From JAFIEN01 sp051859505 (lineage in GTDB: Bacteria > Pseudomonadota > Alphaproteobacteria > Rhodobacterales > Rhodobacteraceae), in the NCBI GenBank assembly GCA_051859505.1, contig JBHYFN010000017.1:1-64000 (forward strand): a stretch of DNA of 64,000 nt. Reading direction: 5' to 3'. Of this stretch, positions 35,004 to 43,598 are shown in pieces. The notes beneath the pieces were generated by a model. That model was given only the letters and a program-made list of their open reading frames with translations. It was not told the origin of the DNA and ran no database searches. The position numbers and the translations under genes are program-made. Each line of letters opens with the position of its first letter. Position 1 is the first letter of the stretch.

Positions 35004-37060
35004 CCCGCACCCTGCGCGTCGCCACCGATGTCGGCGGCACCTTCACCGATCTTGTCGCCTTCGAGATCGGCGAGGGCGGCGCCCCGACGATCCGCACCGC
35101 GAAATCCGACACCACGCCGCCGAATTTCGAACAGGGCGTGCTGGATGTTCTGGAAAAGGGCGGGGTCGACCCGGCCGAGGTGGATTTCCTGGCCCACGGC
35201 ACCACCGTCGTCATCAACGCCCTGACCGAGCGCAAGGGCGTGACCGTGGGCCTGATCACCACCCAAGGCTTCCGCGACACGCTGGAAATCGCACGCGGCA
35301 ACCGGCCCGATTTCTTCAACCTTTTCTACGAGAAGCCGAAACCCTTCGTGCCGCGTTACCTGCGCCGCGAATTGCCGGGGCGGATGACCTACCAGGGTCA
35401 GGAACTGGCCCCGCTGGACCTGTCGCCGCTGGCGGGTATCGTCGCGGATTTCAAGGCCGAAGGGGTCGAGGCGGTCGCCATCTCGCTTCTCCACGCCTAT
35501 GCCAACCCCGCGCATGAGGAAGCGGCCCTCGCCGAGTTGCGCCGCCTCTGGCCCGAGGTGCCTGCGGTCGCCGCCCACCAGATCGCCCGCGAATGGCGCG
35601 AGTATGAGCGGACCAACACCGCCGTCCTGTCGGCCTATGTGCAGCCGGTCGCCGAACGCTATCTCACCCGTCTGGCCGAGGGGCTGAAGGCCAAGGGGCT
35701 GAAGGGCCAGCCCTATATCATGCAGTCGAACTGCGGCGTCGACACGCTGGAAGCGACCGCCCGGACGCCGATCACCATGGTCGAAAGCGGCCCCGCCTCG
35801 GGCTTCTGGGGCGCGGCCGAACTGGGCCGCCTGATCGGAGAGCCGAATGTGCTGGCGCTCGACATCGGCGGCACCACCGCGAAATGCAGCCTGATCGAGG
35901 ACGGGCAGGTCAAGATCCTGACCGACTACTGGATCGAGCGGGACCGCCGCTCGGCCGGTTATCCGATCATGGTCCCCGTCGTCGATCTGGTCGAGATCGG
36001 CAACGGCGGCGGCTCGATCGCCTGGGTGGACGATTTCGACAAGCTCCATGTCGGCCCGCAATCGGCAGGCGCCAGCCCCGGCCCCGCCGCCTATGGGCGG
36101 GGCGGCGATCAGGCCACGACGACCGACGCAAACCTCTGGCTGGGCCGGATCAACCGCGACTATTTCTGCGGCGGGGCGGTCGAGGCGGATATGGTGGCCG
36201 CCGAAAAGGCGCTTTCCGCCATCGGCGCGAAGCTGGGCGTTTCCACAAGCGAAGCCGCGCAGGGCATCATCCGCATCGCCAACAACAACATGGTCAATGC
36301 GCTCAAGCTCGTCTCGCTGAACCGCGGCCACGACCCGCGCGACTTCAGCCTTGTCGCCTTCGGCGGCGGCGGCGGCATGCATGCCGTGGCGCTGGGGCAG
36401 GAGCTGGGCGTCAAGCGGGTGATCATCCCCTATGGCGCCTCGGTCTTTTCCGCCTGGGGCATGATGATGTCGGACCTGCGCCGCGACTATTTCGTGACCC
36501 GCCTTTCGGGGCTCGAAGCCGGCGCGGCGGACGGCATCGACGCGGCCTTCGCGGGCGTCGAGGATCAGGCCCGCGCGCAGTTCGCCACCGAAGGCATCGG
36601 CGCGGACAAGGTGAAACTCCAGCGCTACGGCAAGTTCCGCTACCAGAATCAGGAACACACCGTCGAAGTGCCCCTGCCCGCCACGATCACCGACGAAGGG
36701 CTGACCGCCATCGCAGACGCCTTCCACGACACTTACGAGCGCGAATACACCTACCGCCTGCCCGCCCCGGTCGAGATGGTGGGCCTGCATGTCGTGGCCT
36801 CGGCCGAAGTCGGCAAGCTGACCATGCTTGATGCCCCCCTCGGCCCCGAGGACGCCACCCCCGCCGTCAAGGGCAGGCGGATGGTCGATTACGCCCTCGA
36901 AGGCAGTCACGAGGCCACAATCTATGACGGCGAGAAGCTTGCCCCCGGCATGAGCTTCCCCGGCCCCGCCGTGATCGAGGATCCCGGCACGACCATCGTG
37001 CTCCACCCCGGCAACGCGGCCCGGGTCGACGGTTTCGGCAACATCCACATCAGCCTGTGA
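35000..37060 (+). CDS. hyuA: Hydantoinase/oxoprolinase subunit A
   Basis: 686 residues, ATP-dependent HyuA type. ASKHA-fold motifs are VATDVGGTFTDLVAF at the N-terminus and LDIGGTTAKCSLIEDG near residue 290; also GHDPRDFSLVAFGGGGGMHA and VIIPYGASVFSAWGMM. With HyuB it hydrolyses a lactam ring such as 5-oxoproline, hydantoin or N-methylhydantoin at the expense of ATP. Overlaps the GAF gene; hyuB follows after 11 bases. Confidence 0.93.
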   Translation: MTRTLRVATDVGGTFTDLVAFEIGEGGAPTIRTAKSDTTPPNFEQGVLDVLEKGGVDPAEVDFLAHGTTVVINALTERKGVTVGLITTQGFRDTLEIARGNRPDFFNLFYEKPKPFVPRYLRRELPGRMTYQGQELAPLDLSPLAGIVADFKAEGVEAVAISLLHAYANPAHEEAALAELRRLWPEVPAVAAHQIAREWREYERTNTAVLSAYVQPVAERYLTRLAEGLKAKGLKGQPYIMQSNCGVDTLEATARTPITMVESGPASGFWGAAELGRLIGEPNVLALDIGGTTAKCSLIEDGQVKILTDYWIERDRRSAGYPIMVPVVDLVEIGNGGGSIAWVDDFDKLHVGPQSAGASPGPAAYGRGGDQATTTDANLWLGRINRDYFCGGAVEADMVAAEKALSAIGAKLGVSTSEAAQGIIRIANNNMVNALKLVSLNRGHDPRDFSLVAFGGGGGMHAVALGQELGVKRVIIPYGASVFSAWGMMMSDLRRDYFVTRLSGLEAGAADGIDAAFAGVEDQARAQFATEGIGADKVKLQRYGKFRYQNQEHTVEVPLPATITDEGLTAIADAFHDTYEREYTYRLPAPVEMVGLHVVASAEVGKLTMLDAPLGPEDATPAVKGRRMVDYALEGSHEATIYDGEKLAPGMSFPGPAVIEDPGTTIVLHPGNAARVDGFGNIHISL

Positions 37061-37071
37061 GGAACGCCCCC

Positions 37072-38727
37072 ATGGAAAACGATCCCATCACGCAGGAAAT
37101 CATCCAGAACTCGCTTCAGGCCGCCGCCGACGAGATGTTCGCCGCGATGAAGAAAACCGCCATGTCCTCGATCATCTACGAGGTGCTGGACATGGGCACC
37201 GGCATCCTTGACGACCGGGGCGAGCTTGCCTGTTCCGGCGCGGGCATCCCGGCCTTCGTCGGCGTTCTCGACAAGGCCGTCCGCGTCATCATCGAACGGG
37301 CAAAGGGCGACGTGAAGCCCGGCGATGTCTTCGCCACGAACGACCCCTATTACGGCGGCGTCACGCATCTGAATGACATCATCGTCGCCATGCCCGTTTT
37401 CGTCGATGGCACGCTGATCGCCTGGACCGCCAACATCGCGCATAATTCGGATGTGGGCGGCATGGCGCCCGGATCCCTCACCGGCGAGGCGACCGAGATC
37501 TTTCAGGAAGGTCTGCGCCTGCCCGCGATCAAGATCATCAGCGAGGGCCGCCCCATCGAGCCGGTGATGGAGATCATCAAGGTCAATTCCCGCATGCCCG
37601 ACGTGCTGACCGGCGATGTCTGGGCCGCCATCGCCAGCGTCCGCATCGGCGCGAAACGCCTTGAGGAGCTGGCGCGGAAATACGGAACGGGCACCTTCCA
37701 GCGCGCCATGAAGGGCTTCATGGATTACGGCGAACAGGTCTCGCGCCGGGCCATGGCGGGCCTGCCCAAGGGCAGCTTCGACCTGGCCGAGGAACAGGAC
37801 GACGGCACGATCTACAAGGTGCGCATCACCATCACGGACGACACCTTCGAGGTGGACCTGACCGACAATCCCGACCAGTCGAAAGGCCCGGTCAACACCA
37901 CCCGCGACGGGGTGATGGTCGCGGCCCAGATGCTGTTCAAATCGCTGACCGATCCCTATTCGCCCGCGAACGAAGGCAGCTTCCGCCCGATCAGGCTCCA
38001 CACCCGCAAGGGCAGCGTCTTCGACGCCGCCGAACCCGCCCCCCTCGGCTTCTACTACGAGATCGAGCTGCGCGTGTACGACATCATGTGGCGCTGCCTC
38101 GCCCCCCATATCCCCGACCGTCTGGCGGCAGGCCATTTCGCATCCGTTTGCGGCACCTTCATCGGCGGCATCCACCCCGACACGGGCCGGCAATACACGA
38201 TCATCGAACCCCAGATCGGCGGCTGGGGCGCGCGCGCCGGCGCCGACGGCAATTCCGCCATGTTCTGCGGCTTCCATGGCGAGACCTACAACTGCCCTGC
38301 CGAAGTGAACGAGGCCCGCAACGGCGTCATGGTCGACCGGATGGAGCTCAACACCGGGCCGGGCGGCGAGGGCGAATTCACCGGCGGGCGCGGCATCGTG
38401 ATGGATTACCGCGTCCGCGCCGAAAACGGCTATCTGACCGCCGGCTACACCCGCTCCAAATTCCCCGCCTGGGCGATGGAGGGCGGGCACGAAGGTTCTT
38501 CCAACCTTGTAGAGTTCCGCCCGCAAGAGGGCGAACCCACACGCTATGCCTTCGTCTCGGGCCTCTCGACGAAAGCGGGCGACGTGATCCGCGTCATCAC
38601 CGGCAATGGCGGCGGCTACGGCGACCCGAAGCGCCGCGACCCCGCCCGCGTGGCCGAGGATGTGAAGAACGGCCTCATCACCCCCGAACGCGCCGCCGAG
38701 ATCTACGGCTGGCAGCCCGAAACCTGA
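37072..38727 (+). CDS. hyuB: Hydantoinase/oxoprolinase subunit B
   Basis: 551 residues of the HyuB family: DPITQEIIQNSLQAAADEMF, LACSGAGIPAFVGVLDKAV, TNDPYYGGVTHLNDIIV, GETYNCPAEVNEARNGV and the C-terminal GNGGGYGDPKRRDP. It is the partner of HyuA. Start at ATG 37072 with GAGGAACG upstream, rather than an in-frame ATG five codons earlier. Confidence 0.93.
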   Translation: MENDPITQEIIQNSLQAAADEMFAAMKKTAMSSIIYEVLDMGTGILDDRGELACSGAGIPAFVGVLDKAVRVIIERAKGDVKPGDVFATNDPYYGGVTHLNDIIVAMPVFVDGTLIAWTANIAHNSDVGGMAPGSLTGEATEIFQEGLRLPAIKIISEGRPIEPVMEIIKVNSRMPDVLTGDVWAAIASVRIGAKRLEELARKYGTGTFQRAMKGFMDYGEQVSRRAMAGLPKGSFDLAEEQDDGTIYKVRITITDDTFEVDLTDNPDQSKGPVNTTRDGVMVAAQMLFKSLTDPYSPANEGSFRPIRLHTRKGSVFDAAEPAPLGFYYEIELRVYDIMWRCLAPHIPDRLAAGHFASVCGTFIGGIHPDTGRQYTIIEPQIGGWGARAGADGNSAMFCGFHGETYNCPAEVNEARNGVMVDRMELNTGPGGEGEFTGGRGIVMDYRVRAENGYLTAGYTRSKFPAWAMEGGHEGSSNLVEFRPQEGEPTRYAFVSGLSTKAGDVIRVITGNGGGYGDPKRRDPARVAEDVKNGLITPERAAEIYGWQPET

Positions 38728-38740
38728 AAGGAGGACGCCC

Positions 38741-39535
38741 ATGACCCGCCGCATCATGTTCCACAACCCGGTCGGCAACGGCACCTACGACGGCATGTTC
38801 GCCGAGGTGCTCGCGAAATACCGCCTGCCGGGAACCGAGATCCACGTCACCTCGCTCCCGCCCGAAGAGGGCGCCTTCTCCCATATCGAATACCGCGCCT
38901 ACGAGGGGCGGGTGACGGGCGGCATCCTCCGCTCGGCCCGCGCCGCCGCGAAGGAAGGCTTCGACGCTTTCGTCATCGGCTGCTTCTACGACACCGGCCT
39001 CCATGACGCGCGCGAGGTCTCGGGCGAGATGATCGTCACCGCCCCCTGCATCGCCGCCTGCGAAATCGCGGCCTCGCTCTCCAACCGCTTCGGCATCATC
39101 GTGGGGCGGCGCAAATGGGTGGCGCAGATGCAGGCGACGGTCCACGAATACGGCTATGGCGACAAGCTCGCGGGTTTCTACCATGTCGAACTGGGCGTGA
39201 CCGATTTCCAGAAGGACCATGCCGAAACCGAACGCCGCCTGCTCGAGGCGGGCCGCCGCGCGGTGGAAGAGGATTACGCCGAAAGCCTGATCCTCGGCTG
39301 CACGCTGGAGATCGGCTTCCACAAGACGCTTGAAGACAAGCTCGGCGTCCCCGTGATCGACCCCTCCATCGCCGCCCTGAAACGCGCCGAATATGCCGCC
39401 ACGCTGAAGCAGGATTGCGGCTGGATCCCCTCGCGCAAATGGTCCTGCGAAGCCCCGCCCGAAGCCGAGATGGCCGCCATCGGCGGCTTCGACGTGAACC
39501 GCCCCTTCGGCAACCGGATCGTCGTTCCGGCCTGA
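38741..39535 (+). CDS. Aspartate/glutamate/hydantoin racemase family protein
   Basis: 264 residues. The two catalytic cysteines of the family are visible: FVIGCFYDTGLHDAR near residue 86 and LILGCTLEIGF near residue 187. HyuE-type hydantoin racemases share this fold and usually sit next to hyuAB; here it would interconvert substrate enantiomers. Substrate not proven. GGAGG precedes the ATG by about 6 bases. Confidence 0.85.
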   Translation: MTRRIMFHNPVGNGTYDGMFAEVLAKYRLPGTEIHVTSLPPEEGAFSHIEYRAYEGRVTGGILRSARAAAKEGFDAFVIGCFYDTGLHDAREVSGEMIVTAPCIAACEIAASLSNRFGIIVGRRKWVAQMQATVHEYGYGDKLAGFYHVELGVTDFQKDHAETERRLLEAGRRAVEEDYAESLILGCTLEIGFHKTLEDKLGVPVIDPSIAALKRAEYAATLKQDCGWIPSRKWSCEAPPEAEMAAIGGFDVNRPFGNRIVVPA

Positions 39536-39547
39536 GGCCAACCGCTC

Positions 39548-39612
39548 CTGCTTCTTTTGTTCCCAAATATCCCGGGGGGAGGCGCGGCACGCGCCGGGGG
39601 GCAGAGCCCCCC
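39548..39612 (+). repeat. Dispersed intergenic palindromic repeat, copy D (truncated)
   Basis: CTGCTTCTTTTGTT, CCCAAATATCC, a GC hairpin and a GGGGGGCAGAGCCCCCC-type hairpin, but without the terminal AT-rich palindrome. It starts 12 bases after the racemase stop and lies inside the otherwise same-strand gene run, so it may mark the transcript end of the hyu operon. Confidence 0.8.
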
Positions 39613-39639
39613 TCCCCCTCACCTCAAGGAGACCCCGCC

Positions 39640-40731
39640 ATGTCCGACACCCGCCTCGCCGCCCTCCGCGCCCGGATGAAGGAAACCGGCACCGATCTCG
39701 TGGCCCTCGGCCCCGGCCCCAACATGCACTGGGTCGCGGGCTTTCATCCCCATGCCGACGAACGCCCCTGCCTCCTGATGGTGACGGCCGACAGGGCGGG
39801 CTTCCTGATGCCCGCGCTCAACGCCGCAGGCTCGCGCGACCTGACCTCCCTGCCCTTCTGGACCTGGGCCGATGCCGAAGGCCCCGACGCGGCCCTGCAA
39901 CAGGCGCTGGCCGCACTCTCGGCCACCACCGCCCGCAAGGTCGCGGTGGACGAGGCGATGCGCGCCGATTTCGCCCTTCTCCTCCTCGACGCCCTGCCCC
40001 AGGCCGGCCACAGCTTCGCCTCGGAAACGCTGGGGGCCCTGCGCCTGTGCAAGGATGCGGGCGAGCAAGAGGCGCTCCGCCGCGAGGCCGCCATCGCCGA
40101 CGCGGCGATGGAGGCCATCTTCGCCGCGATCCGCCCCGGCATGACCGAGGCCGACCTCGCCGCCGTGGCGCGGGGCATCTTCAAGGATCACGGGGCACTG
40201 CCGCTCTTCACCATCGTTGGCGCGGGGCGCAACGGCGCCTTCCCGCATCACCATACCGGCGACACCGTCCTGAAGCCGGGCGATGCGGTCGTGATCGACA
40301 TCGGCGCAAGGGCCGGCGATTTCTCCTCCGACATCACGCGGATGGCCGTCCTCGGCGACGGCCCCACCGGATATGACGAGGTCCATGCCGTGGTCGAGGC
40401 CGCGGTCCAGGCGGCGCTTGCGATCTGCCGGCCCGGCATCCGCGCCTCCGACCTCGACCGGGCGGCCCGCGCAGTGATCGAGGAGGCAGGCTTCGGGCCG
40501 CAATTCGTGCACCGGCTCGGCCACGGCATGGGGCTCGAAGGGCATGAGCCGCCCTGGATCTCGGAAAGCTCCGACACGATCCTGCAGCCCGGCATGGTCT
40601 TCTCGATCGAACCCGGCATCTATCTCGAGGATCGCTTCGGCCTGCGCCTCGAGGATATCGTGATCCTGCAGGAGGACGGCCCCGAAGTCCTCTCGCGCCT
40701 GCCCCGAGATGTGATCCGGGTTCCATGCTGA
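39640..40731 (+). CDS. M24-family peptidase (Xaa-Pro aminopeptidase/creatinase type)
   Basis: 363 residues: a creatinase-like N-terminal domain, then the pita-bread fold with the five metal ligands readable as D in VIDIGA, D in FSSDITRM, H in HRLGHGMGLEGHE, E in FSIEPGIY and E in LRLEDIVIL. It may cleave a proline-containing dipeptide or an N-carbamoyl/creatine-like compound released by the hydantoinase route. ATG 39640 has AAGGAG upstream. Confidence 0.88.
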   Translation: MSDTRLAALRARMKETGTDLVALGPGPNMHWVAGFHPHADERPCLLMVTADRAGFLMPALNAAGSRDLTSLPFWTWADAEGPDAALQQALAALSATTARKVAVDEAMRADFALLLLDALPQAGHSFASETLGALRLCKDAGEQEALRREAAIADAAMEAIFAAIRPGMTEADLAAVARGIFKDHGALPLFTIVGAGRNGAFPHHHTGDTVLKPGDAVVIDIGARAGDFSSDITRMAVLGDGPTGYDEVHAVVEAAVQAALAICRPGIRASDLDRAARAVIEEAGFGPQFVHRLGHGMGLEGHEPPWISESSDTILQPGMVFSIEPGIYLEDRFGLRLEDIVILQEDGPEVLSRLPRDVIRVPC

Positions 40732-40752
40732 GCACCCGGCCCGGGCCGGGGA

Positions 40753-40798
40753 CCGAGATTTTGTCCAAAATCTCGGCCGGAATTTGCACAAATTCCGG
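40753..40798. repeat. Two tandem perfect palindromes after the M24 gene
   Basis: CCGAGATTT-TGTCCA-AAATCTCGG (40753-40776) and CCGGAATT-TGCACA-AATTCCGG (40777-40798) stand side by side 21 bases after the stop codon. Same family as 3046-3090 and 7202-7274: different arms, same TG-NN-CA-like centres. Confidence 0.75.
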
Positions 40799-40838
40799 GT
40801 CCCGGCCCCATCGTCGCGCCCCCCTCTGAGGAAAGCCC

Positions 40839-41837
40839 ATGCCCCGTGTCTGGACCATCCCCGCCTATACCGGCTTTCCCGGCCTGACCCTGTCGGACGA
40901 ACCCCTCGAAGACCCCGGCCCGGGCGAAGTCCGGCTGCGCGTCCGGGCCTTCGCACTGAACTGGGGCGACATGGACCTCATGCGCGACAACTACTCCTTC
41001 AGTTTCCCGCGCTTTCCCGCCCGCATCGGCATCGAGGCCTCCGGCGTGATCGAGGCTCTGGGCGAGGGTGTCACGGACTGGTCCCTGGGGGACGCGGTCG
41101 GCACGCTTCCCTATTTCTACTGGAACCGCGGCGTGAGCGGCGATCAGGCGATCGTCGACGCACGCTATCTGGCGCCCACGCCGCCGGGCCTTTCGGCGGT
41201 CGAGGCGGCTTCGATCTGGATGCAGTTCCTGACCGCCTATTATCCGCTCTGCGAGATCACCCCCGTCGGCCCCGACAGCGCCATCCTGATCCCTGCGGGC
41301 ACCAGCACCGCCGGGGCCTCGGCCATCGAGATCGCCCGGATGCGCGGTGCGCGCATCCTGACCACGACGCGCGATCCCGCCAATGCCGCCTATCTGCGCG
41401 CGCTGGGCGCGGATGAGGTGCTGGTGACGGATGGCACCCCGCTTGCCCCGCGCATTCGCGCCACCACCGGCGGAAGGGGCGTGGATCTGGCCTTCGACCC
41501 GGTGGGCGCGGGGCTGATCGGGGACTATTCCGGCGCGCTTGCCAAGGGCGCGCGGATCTATTTCTACGGCACGCTGGACACGCAGCCGCCGCAGCTGCCG
41601 CTCATGGAGATGTTCCAGTCCAATGCCGTCTTCCACCCCTATTCCGTCTTCAACTATGTCGAGGATCCCGCCGCCCGCGCCCGTGGCATCGCCTTCGTGA
41701 CCGAAGCCATCGCCGCGGGCCGGCTTCGGCCGCGGGTGGACCGGGTCTTTCCGATGGAGGGCTATCGCGAGGCCTTCGACTATCTGCGCGCGCCACGCCT
41801 GAGCCATGGCAAGGTGGTGGTCGAGACCGGGCTGTGA
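40839..41837 (+). CDS. Zinc-independent MDR-family alcohol dehydrogenase/quinone oxidoreductase
   Basis: 332 residues. GroES-like N-terminal half (FALNWGDMDLMRDNYSF, FPARIGIEASGVIEALGEG), then a Rossmann fold (AGTSTAGASAIEIARMRGA; GVDLAFDPVGAG). Structural-zinc cysteines are absent, typical of the quinone oxidoreductase subgroup. GAGGAAAG precedes the ATG. It overlaps the second hyuB gene by four bases. Substrate unknown. Confidence 0.85.
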   Translation: MPRVWTIPAYTGFPGLTLSDEPLEDPGPGEVRLRVRAFALNWGDMDLMRDNYSFSFPRFPARIGIEASGVIEALGEGVTDWSLGDAVGTLPYFYWNRGVSGDQAIVDARYLAPTPPGLSAVEAASIWMQFLTAYYPLCEITPVGPDSAILIPAGTSTAGASAIEIARMRGARILTTTRDPANAAYLRALGADEVLVTDGTPLAPRIRATTGGRGVDLAFDPVGAGLIGDYSGALAKGARIYFYGTLDTQPPQLPLMEMFQSNAVFHPYSVFNYVEDPAARARGIAFVTEAIAAGRLRPRVDRVFPMEGYREAFDYLRAPRLSHGKVVVETGL

Positions 41838-43474
41838 CGGCCTCCCCCCCTCGGGAGGCCGGCAGGGGCGGTCATGATCCCGTCACCCTGAGCGTGATCG
41901 AAGCCGGGCTTGCCGCCGCCGCGGACGAGATGTTCGCCACCCTGCGCAAGACGGCGATGAGCCCGATCATCACCGAGGTGCTGGATTGCGGCACCGGCGT
42001 TACCGACGCGACGGGGCGGCTGGTCTCGTCCGGGGCGGGGATCCCGACTTTCGTCGGCGCGCTCGACAAGGCGGTGGGGCATCTTGTCGGTCGCTTCGGG
42101 GCCGGGATCGCGCCGGGCGACATCTTCCTGACCAATGACCCCTGGCAGGGCGGCGTCACCCATCTCAACGACATCGTTGTCGCCATGCCGGTGTTCCACG
42201 ACGGCGCCTGCATCGCCTGGGCGGCCTCGATGGCGCATCACAGCGACCTGGGCGGCAAGGTGCCCGGCTCGATGGCGGTGGACGCCTCCGAGATCTGGGC
42301 CGAAGGGCTGCGCCTGCCGGCGCTGCGCCTGTTCGAGGCCGGCCGTCCGGTCACGCCGGTCTTCGAGATCCTTGCCGCCAACAGCCGTCAGCCCGCGCTG
42401 CTGACCGGGGATCTCTGGTCCCAGATCGCGGCCTGCCGCCGCGCCGCGCTGCGGATCGAGGCCATTGCCGCGCGCTATGGAGCCGAGGCCTTCTCCGCGG
42501 CCATCGCGGCGGCCTTCGACCGCGGCCGCGCCCGGGCGCTGCGGGGCCTGTCGCGGCTGCCGGAGGGCCGCCATATGGCCGAAGTCGCGCAGGATGACGG
42601 CACGCTCTGGCGGGTGGCCGTGACAATCGCGGCGGACGGGCTGACGGTGGATCTGCGCGGCAATCCCGCTCAGACGGCAAGCCCGTGGAACCTGTCGCGC
42701 GACGGCGCGGTGATCGCGGCGCAGATGATCTTCAAGGCGCTGGCCGATCCCGTGCCCGAGGCCAATGACGGCAGCTTTGCGCCGCTCTCGGTCCTGACCG
42801 ATCCGGGCAGCCTCTTCCACGCCCTGCCGCCCGCGCCTCAGGGCTATTACTTCGAGACACGGATCCGCCTGCTTGATCTGATCTGGCGCTGCCTGGCCGA
42901 GGCCCTGCCCGACCGTCTGCCCGCTGGCCATTTCGGCACGATCGGCGGGGTGGTGATCGCAGGCAGCCATCCCGAGACGGGCCGCCCCGTCACCATGGTC
43001 GAGCCGCAGATGGGCGGCTGGGGGGCGAGTGCCGGGCGGGCCGGGCCGGATGCGATGTTCTCGGCCAGCCATGGCGAGACCTTCAATTGCCCGGTCGAGA
43101 TCGCCGAGGCGCGCTATGGTCTGCGGGTTCTGTCGCGGGGGCTGTCGGAGGAGCCGGGCGGGGCGGGCCGCCATCCCGGTGGGCGCGGCGTGGAGAGCCT
43201 GTTCGAACTGGCCGGTCCGGCGGTGCTTTCCGCGGGGTTCAGCCATGTCGTCGCGCCGGTCTGGGGATTGGCGGGCGGGGGGCCGGGGGGTCGAAACGCC
43301 CTGACGGTCGAGCGGGCGGACGGGCGGGCGGACGGGCGGCGCGAGGCGCATGGCGCGGTCAGCGGGCTGGCCCTGCAGGCCGGGGACCGGGTGCGCATCC
43401 GCACGGCCGGGGGCGGTGGCTGGGGGGGCCGGGAGGCGGAACCGGAACCGGCAGAACAGGCGCCGGGCGGATAG
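41834..43474 (+). CDS. Second hydantoinase B/oxoprolinase-family subunit
   Basis: 546 residues, paralogous to HyuB: DPVTLSVIEAGLAAAADEMF, VSSGAGIPTFVGALDKAV, TNDPWQGGVTHLNDIVV, GETFNCPVEIAEARYGL. No second HyuA accompanies it; it is coupled instead to the MDR dehydrogenase through its GTG start at 41834. It could replace HyuB in a complex with HyuA for another substrate. The C-terminus beyond GGGGWGG is a low-complexity, probably drifting tail (EAEPEPAEQAPGG). Confidence 0.88.
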   Translation: MTASPPREAGRGGHDPVTLSVIEAGLAAAADEMFATLRKTAMSPIITEVLDCGTGVTDATGRLVSSGAGIPTFVGALDKAVGHLVGRFGAGIAPGDIFLTNDPWQGGVTHLNDIVVAMPVFHDGACIAWAASMAHHSDLGGKVPGSMAVDASEIWAEGLRLPALRLFEAGRPVTPVFEILAANSRQPALLTGDLWSQIAACRRAALRIEAIAARYGAEAFSAAIAAAFDRGRARALRGLSRLPEGRHMAEVAQDDGTLWRVAVTIAADGLTVDLRGNPAQTASPWNLSRDGAVIAAQMIFKALADPVPEANDGSFAPLSVLTDPGSLFHALPPAPQGYYFETRIRLLDLIWRCLAEALPDRLPAGHFGTIGGVVIAGSHPETGRPVTMVEPQMGGWGASAGRAGPDAMFSASHGETFNCPVEIAEARYGLRVLSRGLSEEPGGAGRHPGGRGVESLFELAGPAVLSAGFSHVVAPVWGLAGGGPGGRNALTVERADGRADGRREAHGAVSGLALQAGDRVRIRTAGGGGWGGREAEPEPAEQAPGG

Positions 43475-43491
43475 CGCAGGCGGTTGGGGCA

Positions 43492-43583
43492 GCCAGAAAT
43501 TTGGCCAAATTTCTGGCGGGGGGCGCTGCCCCCCGGGCCCGGGCGGTGGCCCCCCCCCCGCTATTTTTTGACAAAAAAAGCAG
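43492..43583 (-). repeat. Dispersed intergenic palindromic repeat, copy E (reverse)
   Basis: Reverse-orientation copy: CTGCTTTTTTTGTC at its beginning on the minus strand, then a GC-rich block, GGGGGGCGCTGCCCCCC (43518-43534) and the palindrome with core AGAAATTTGGCCAAATTTCT (43492-43517). It starts 15 bases after the DASS transporter stop and lies between convergent genes. Confidence 0.8.
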
Positions 43584-43598
43584 GGGGGGGGGGCGGGA

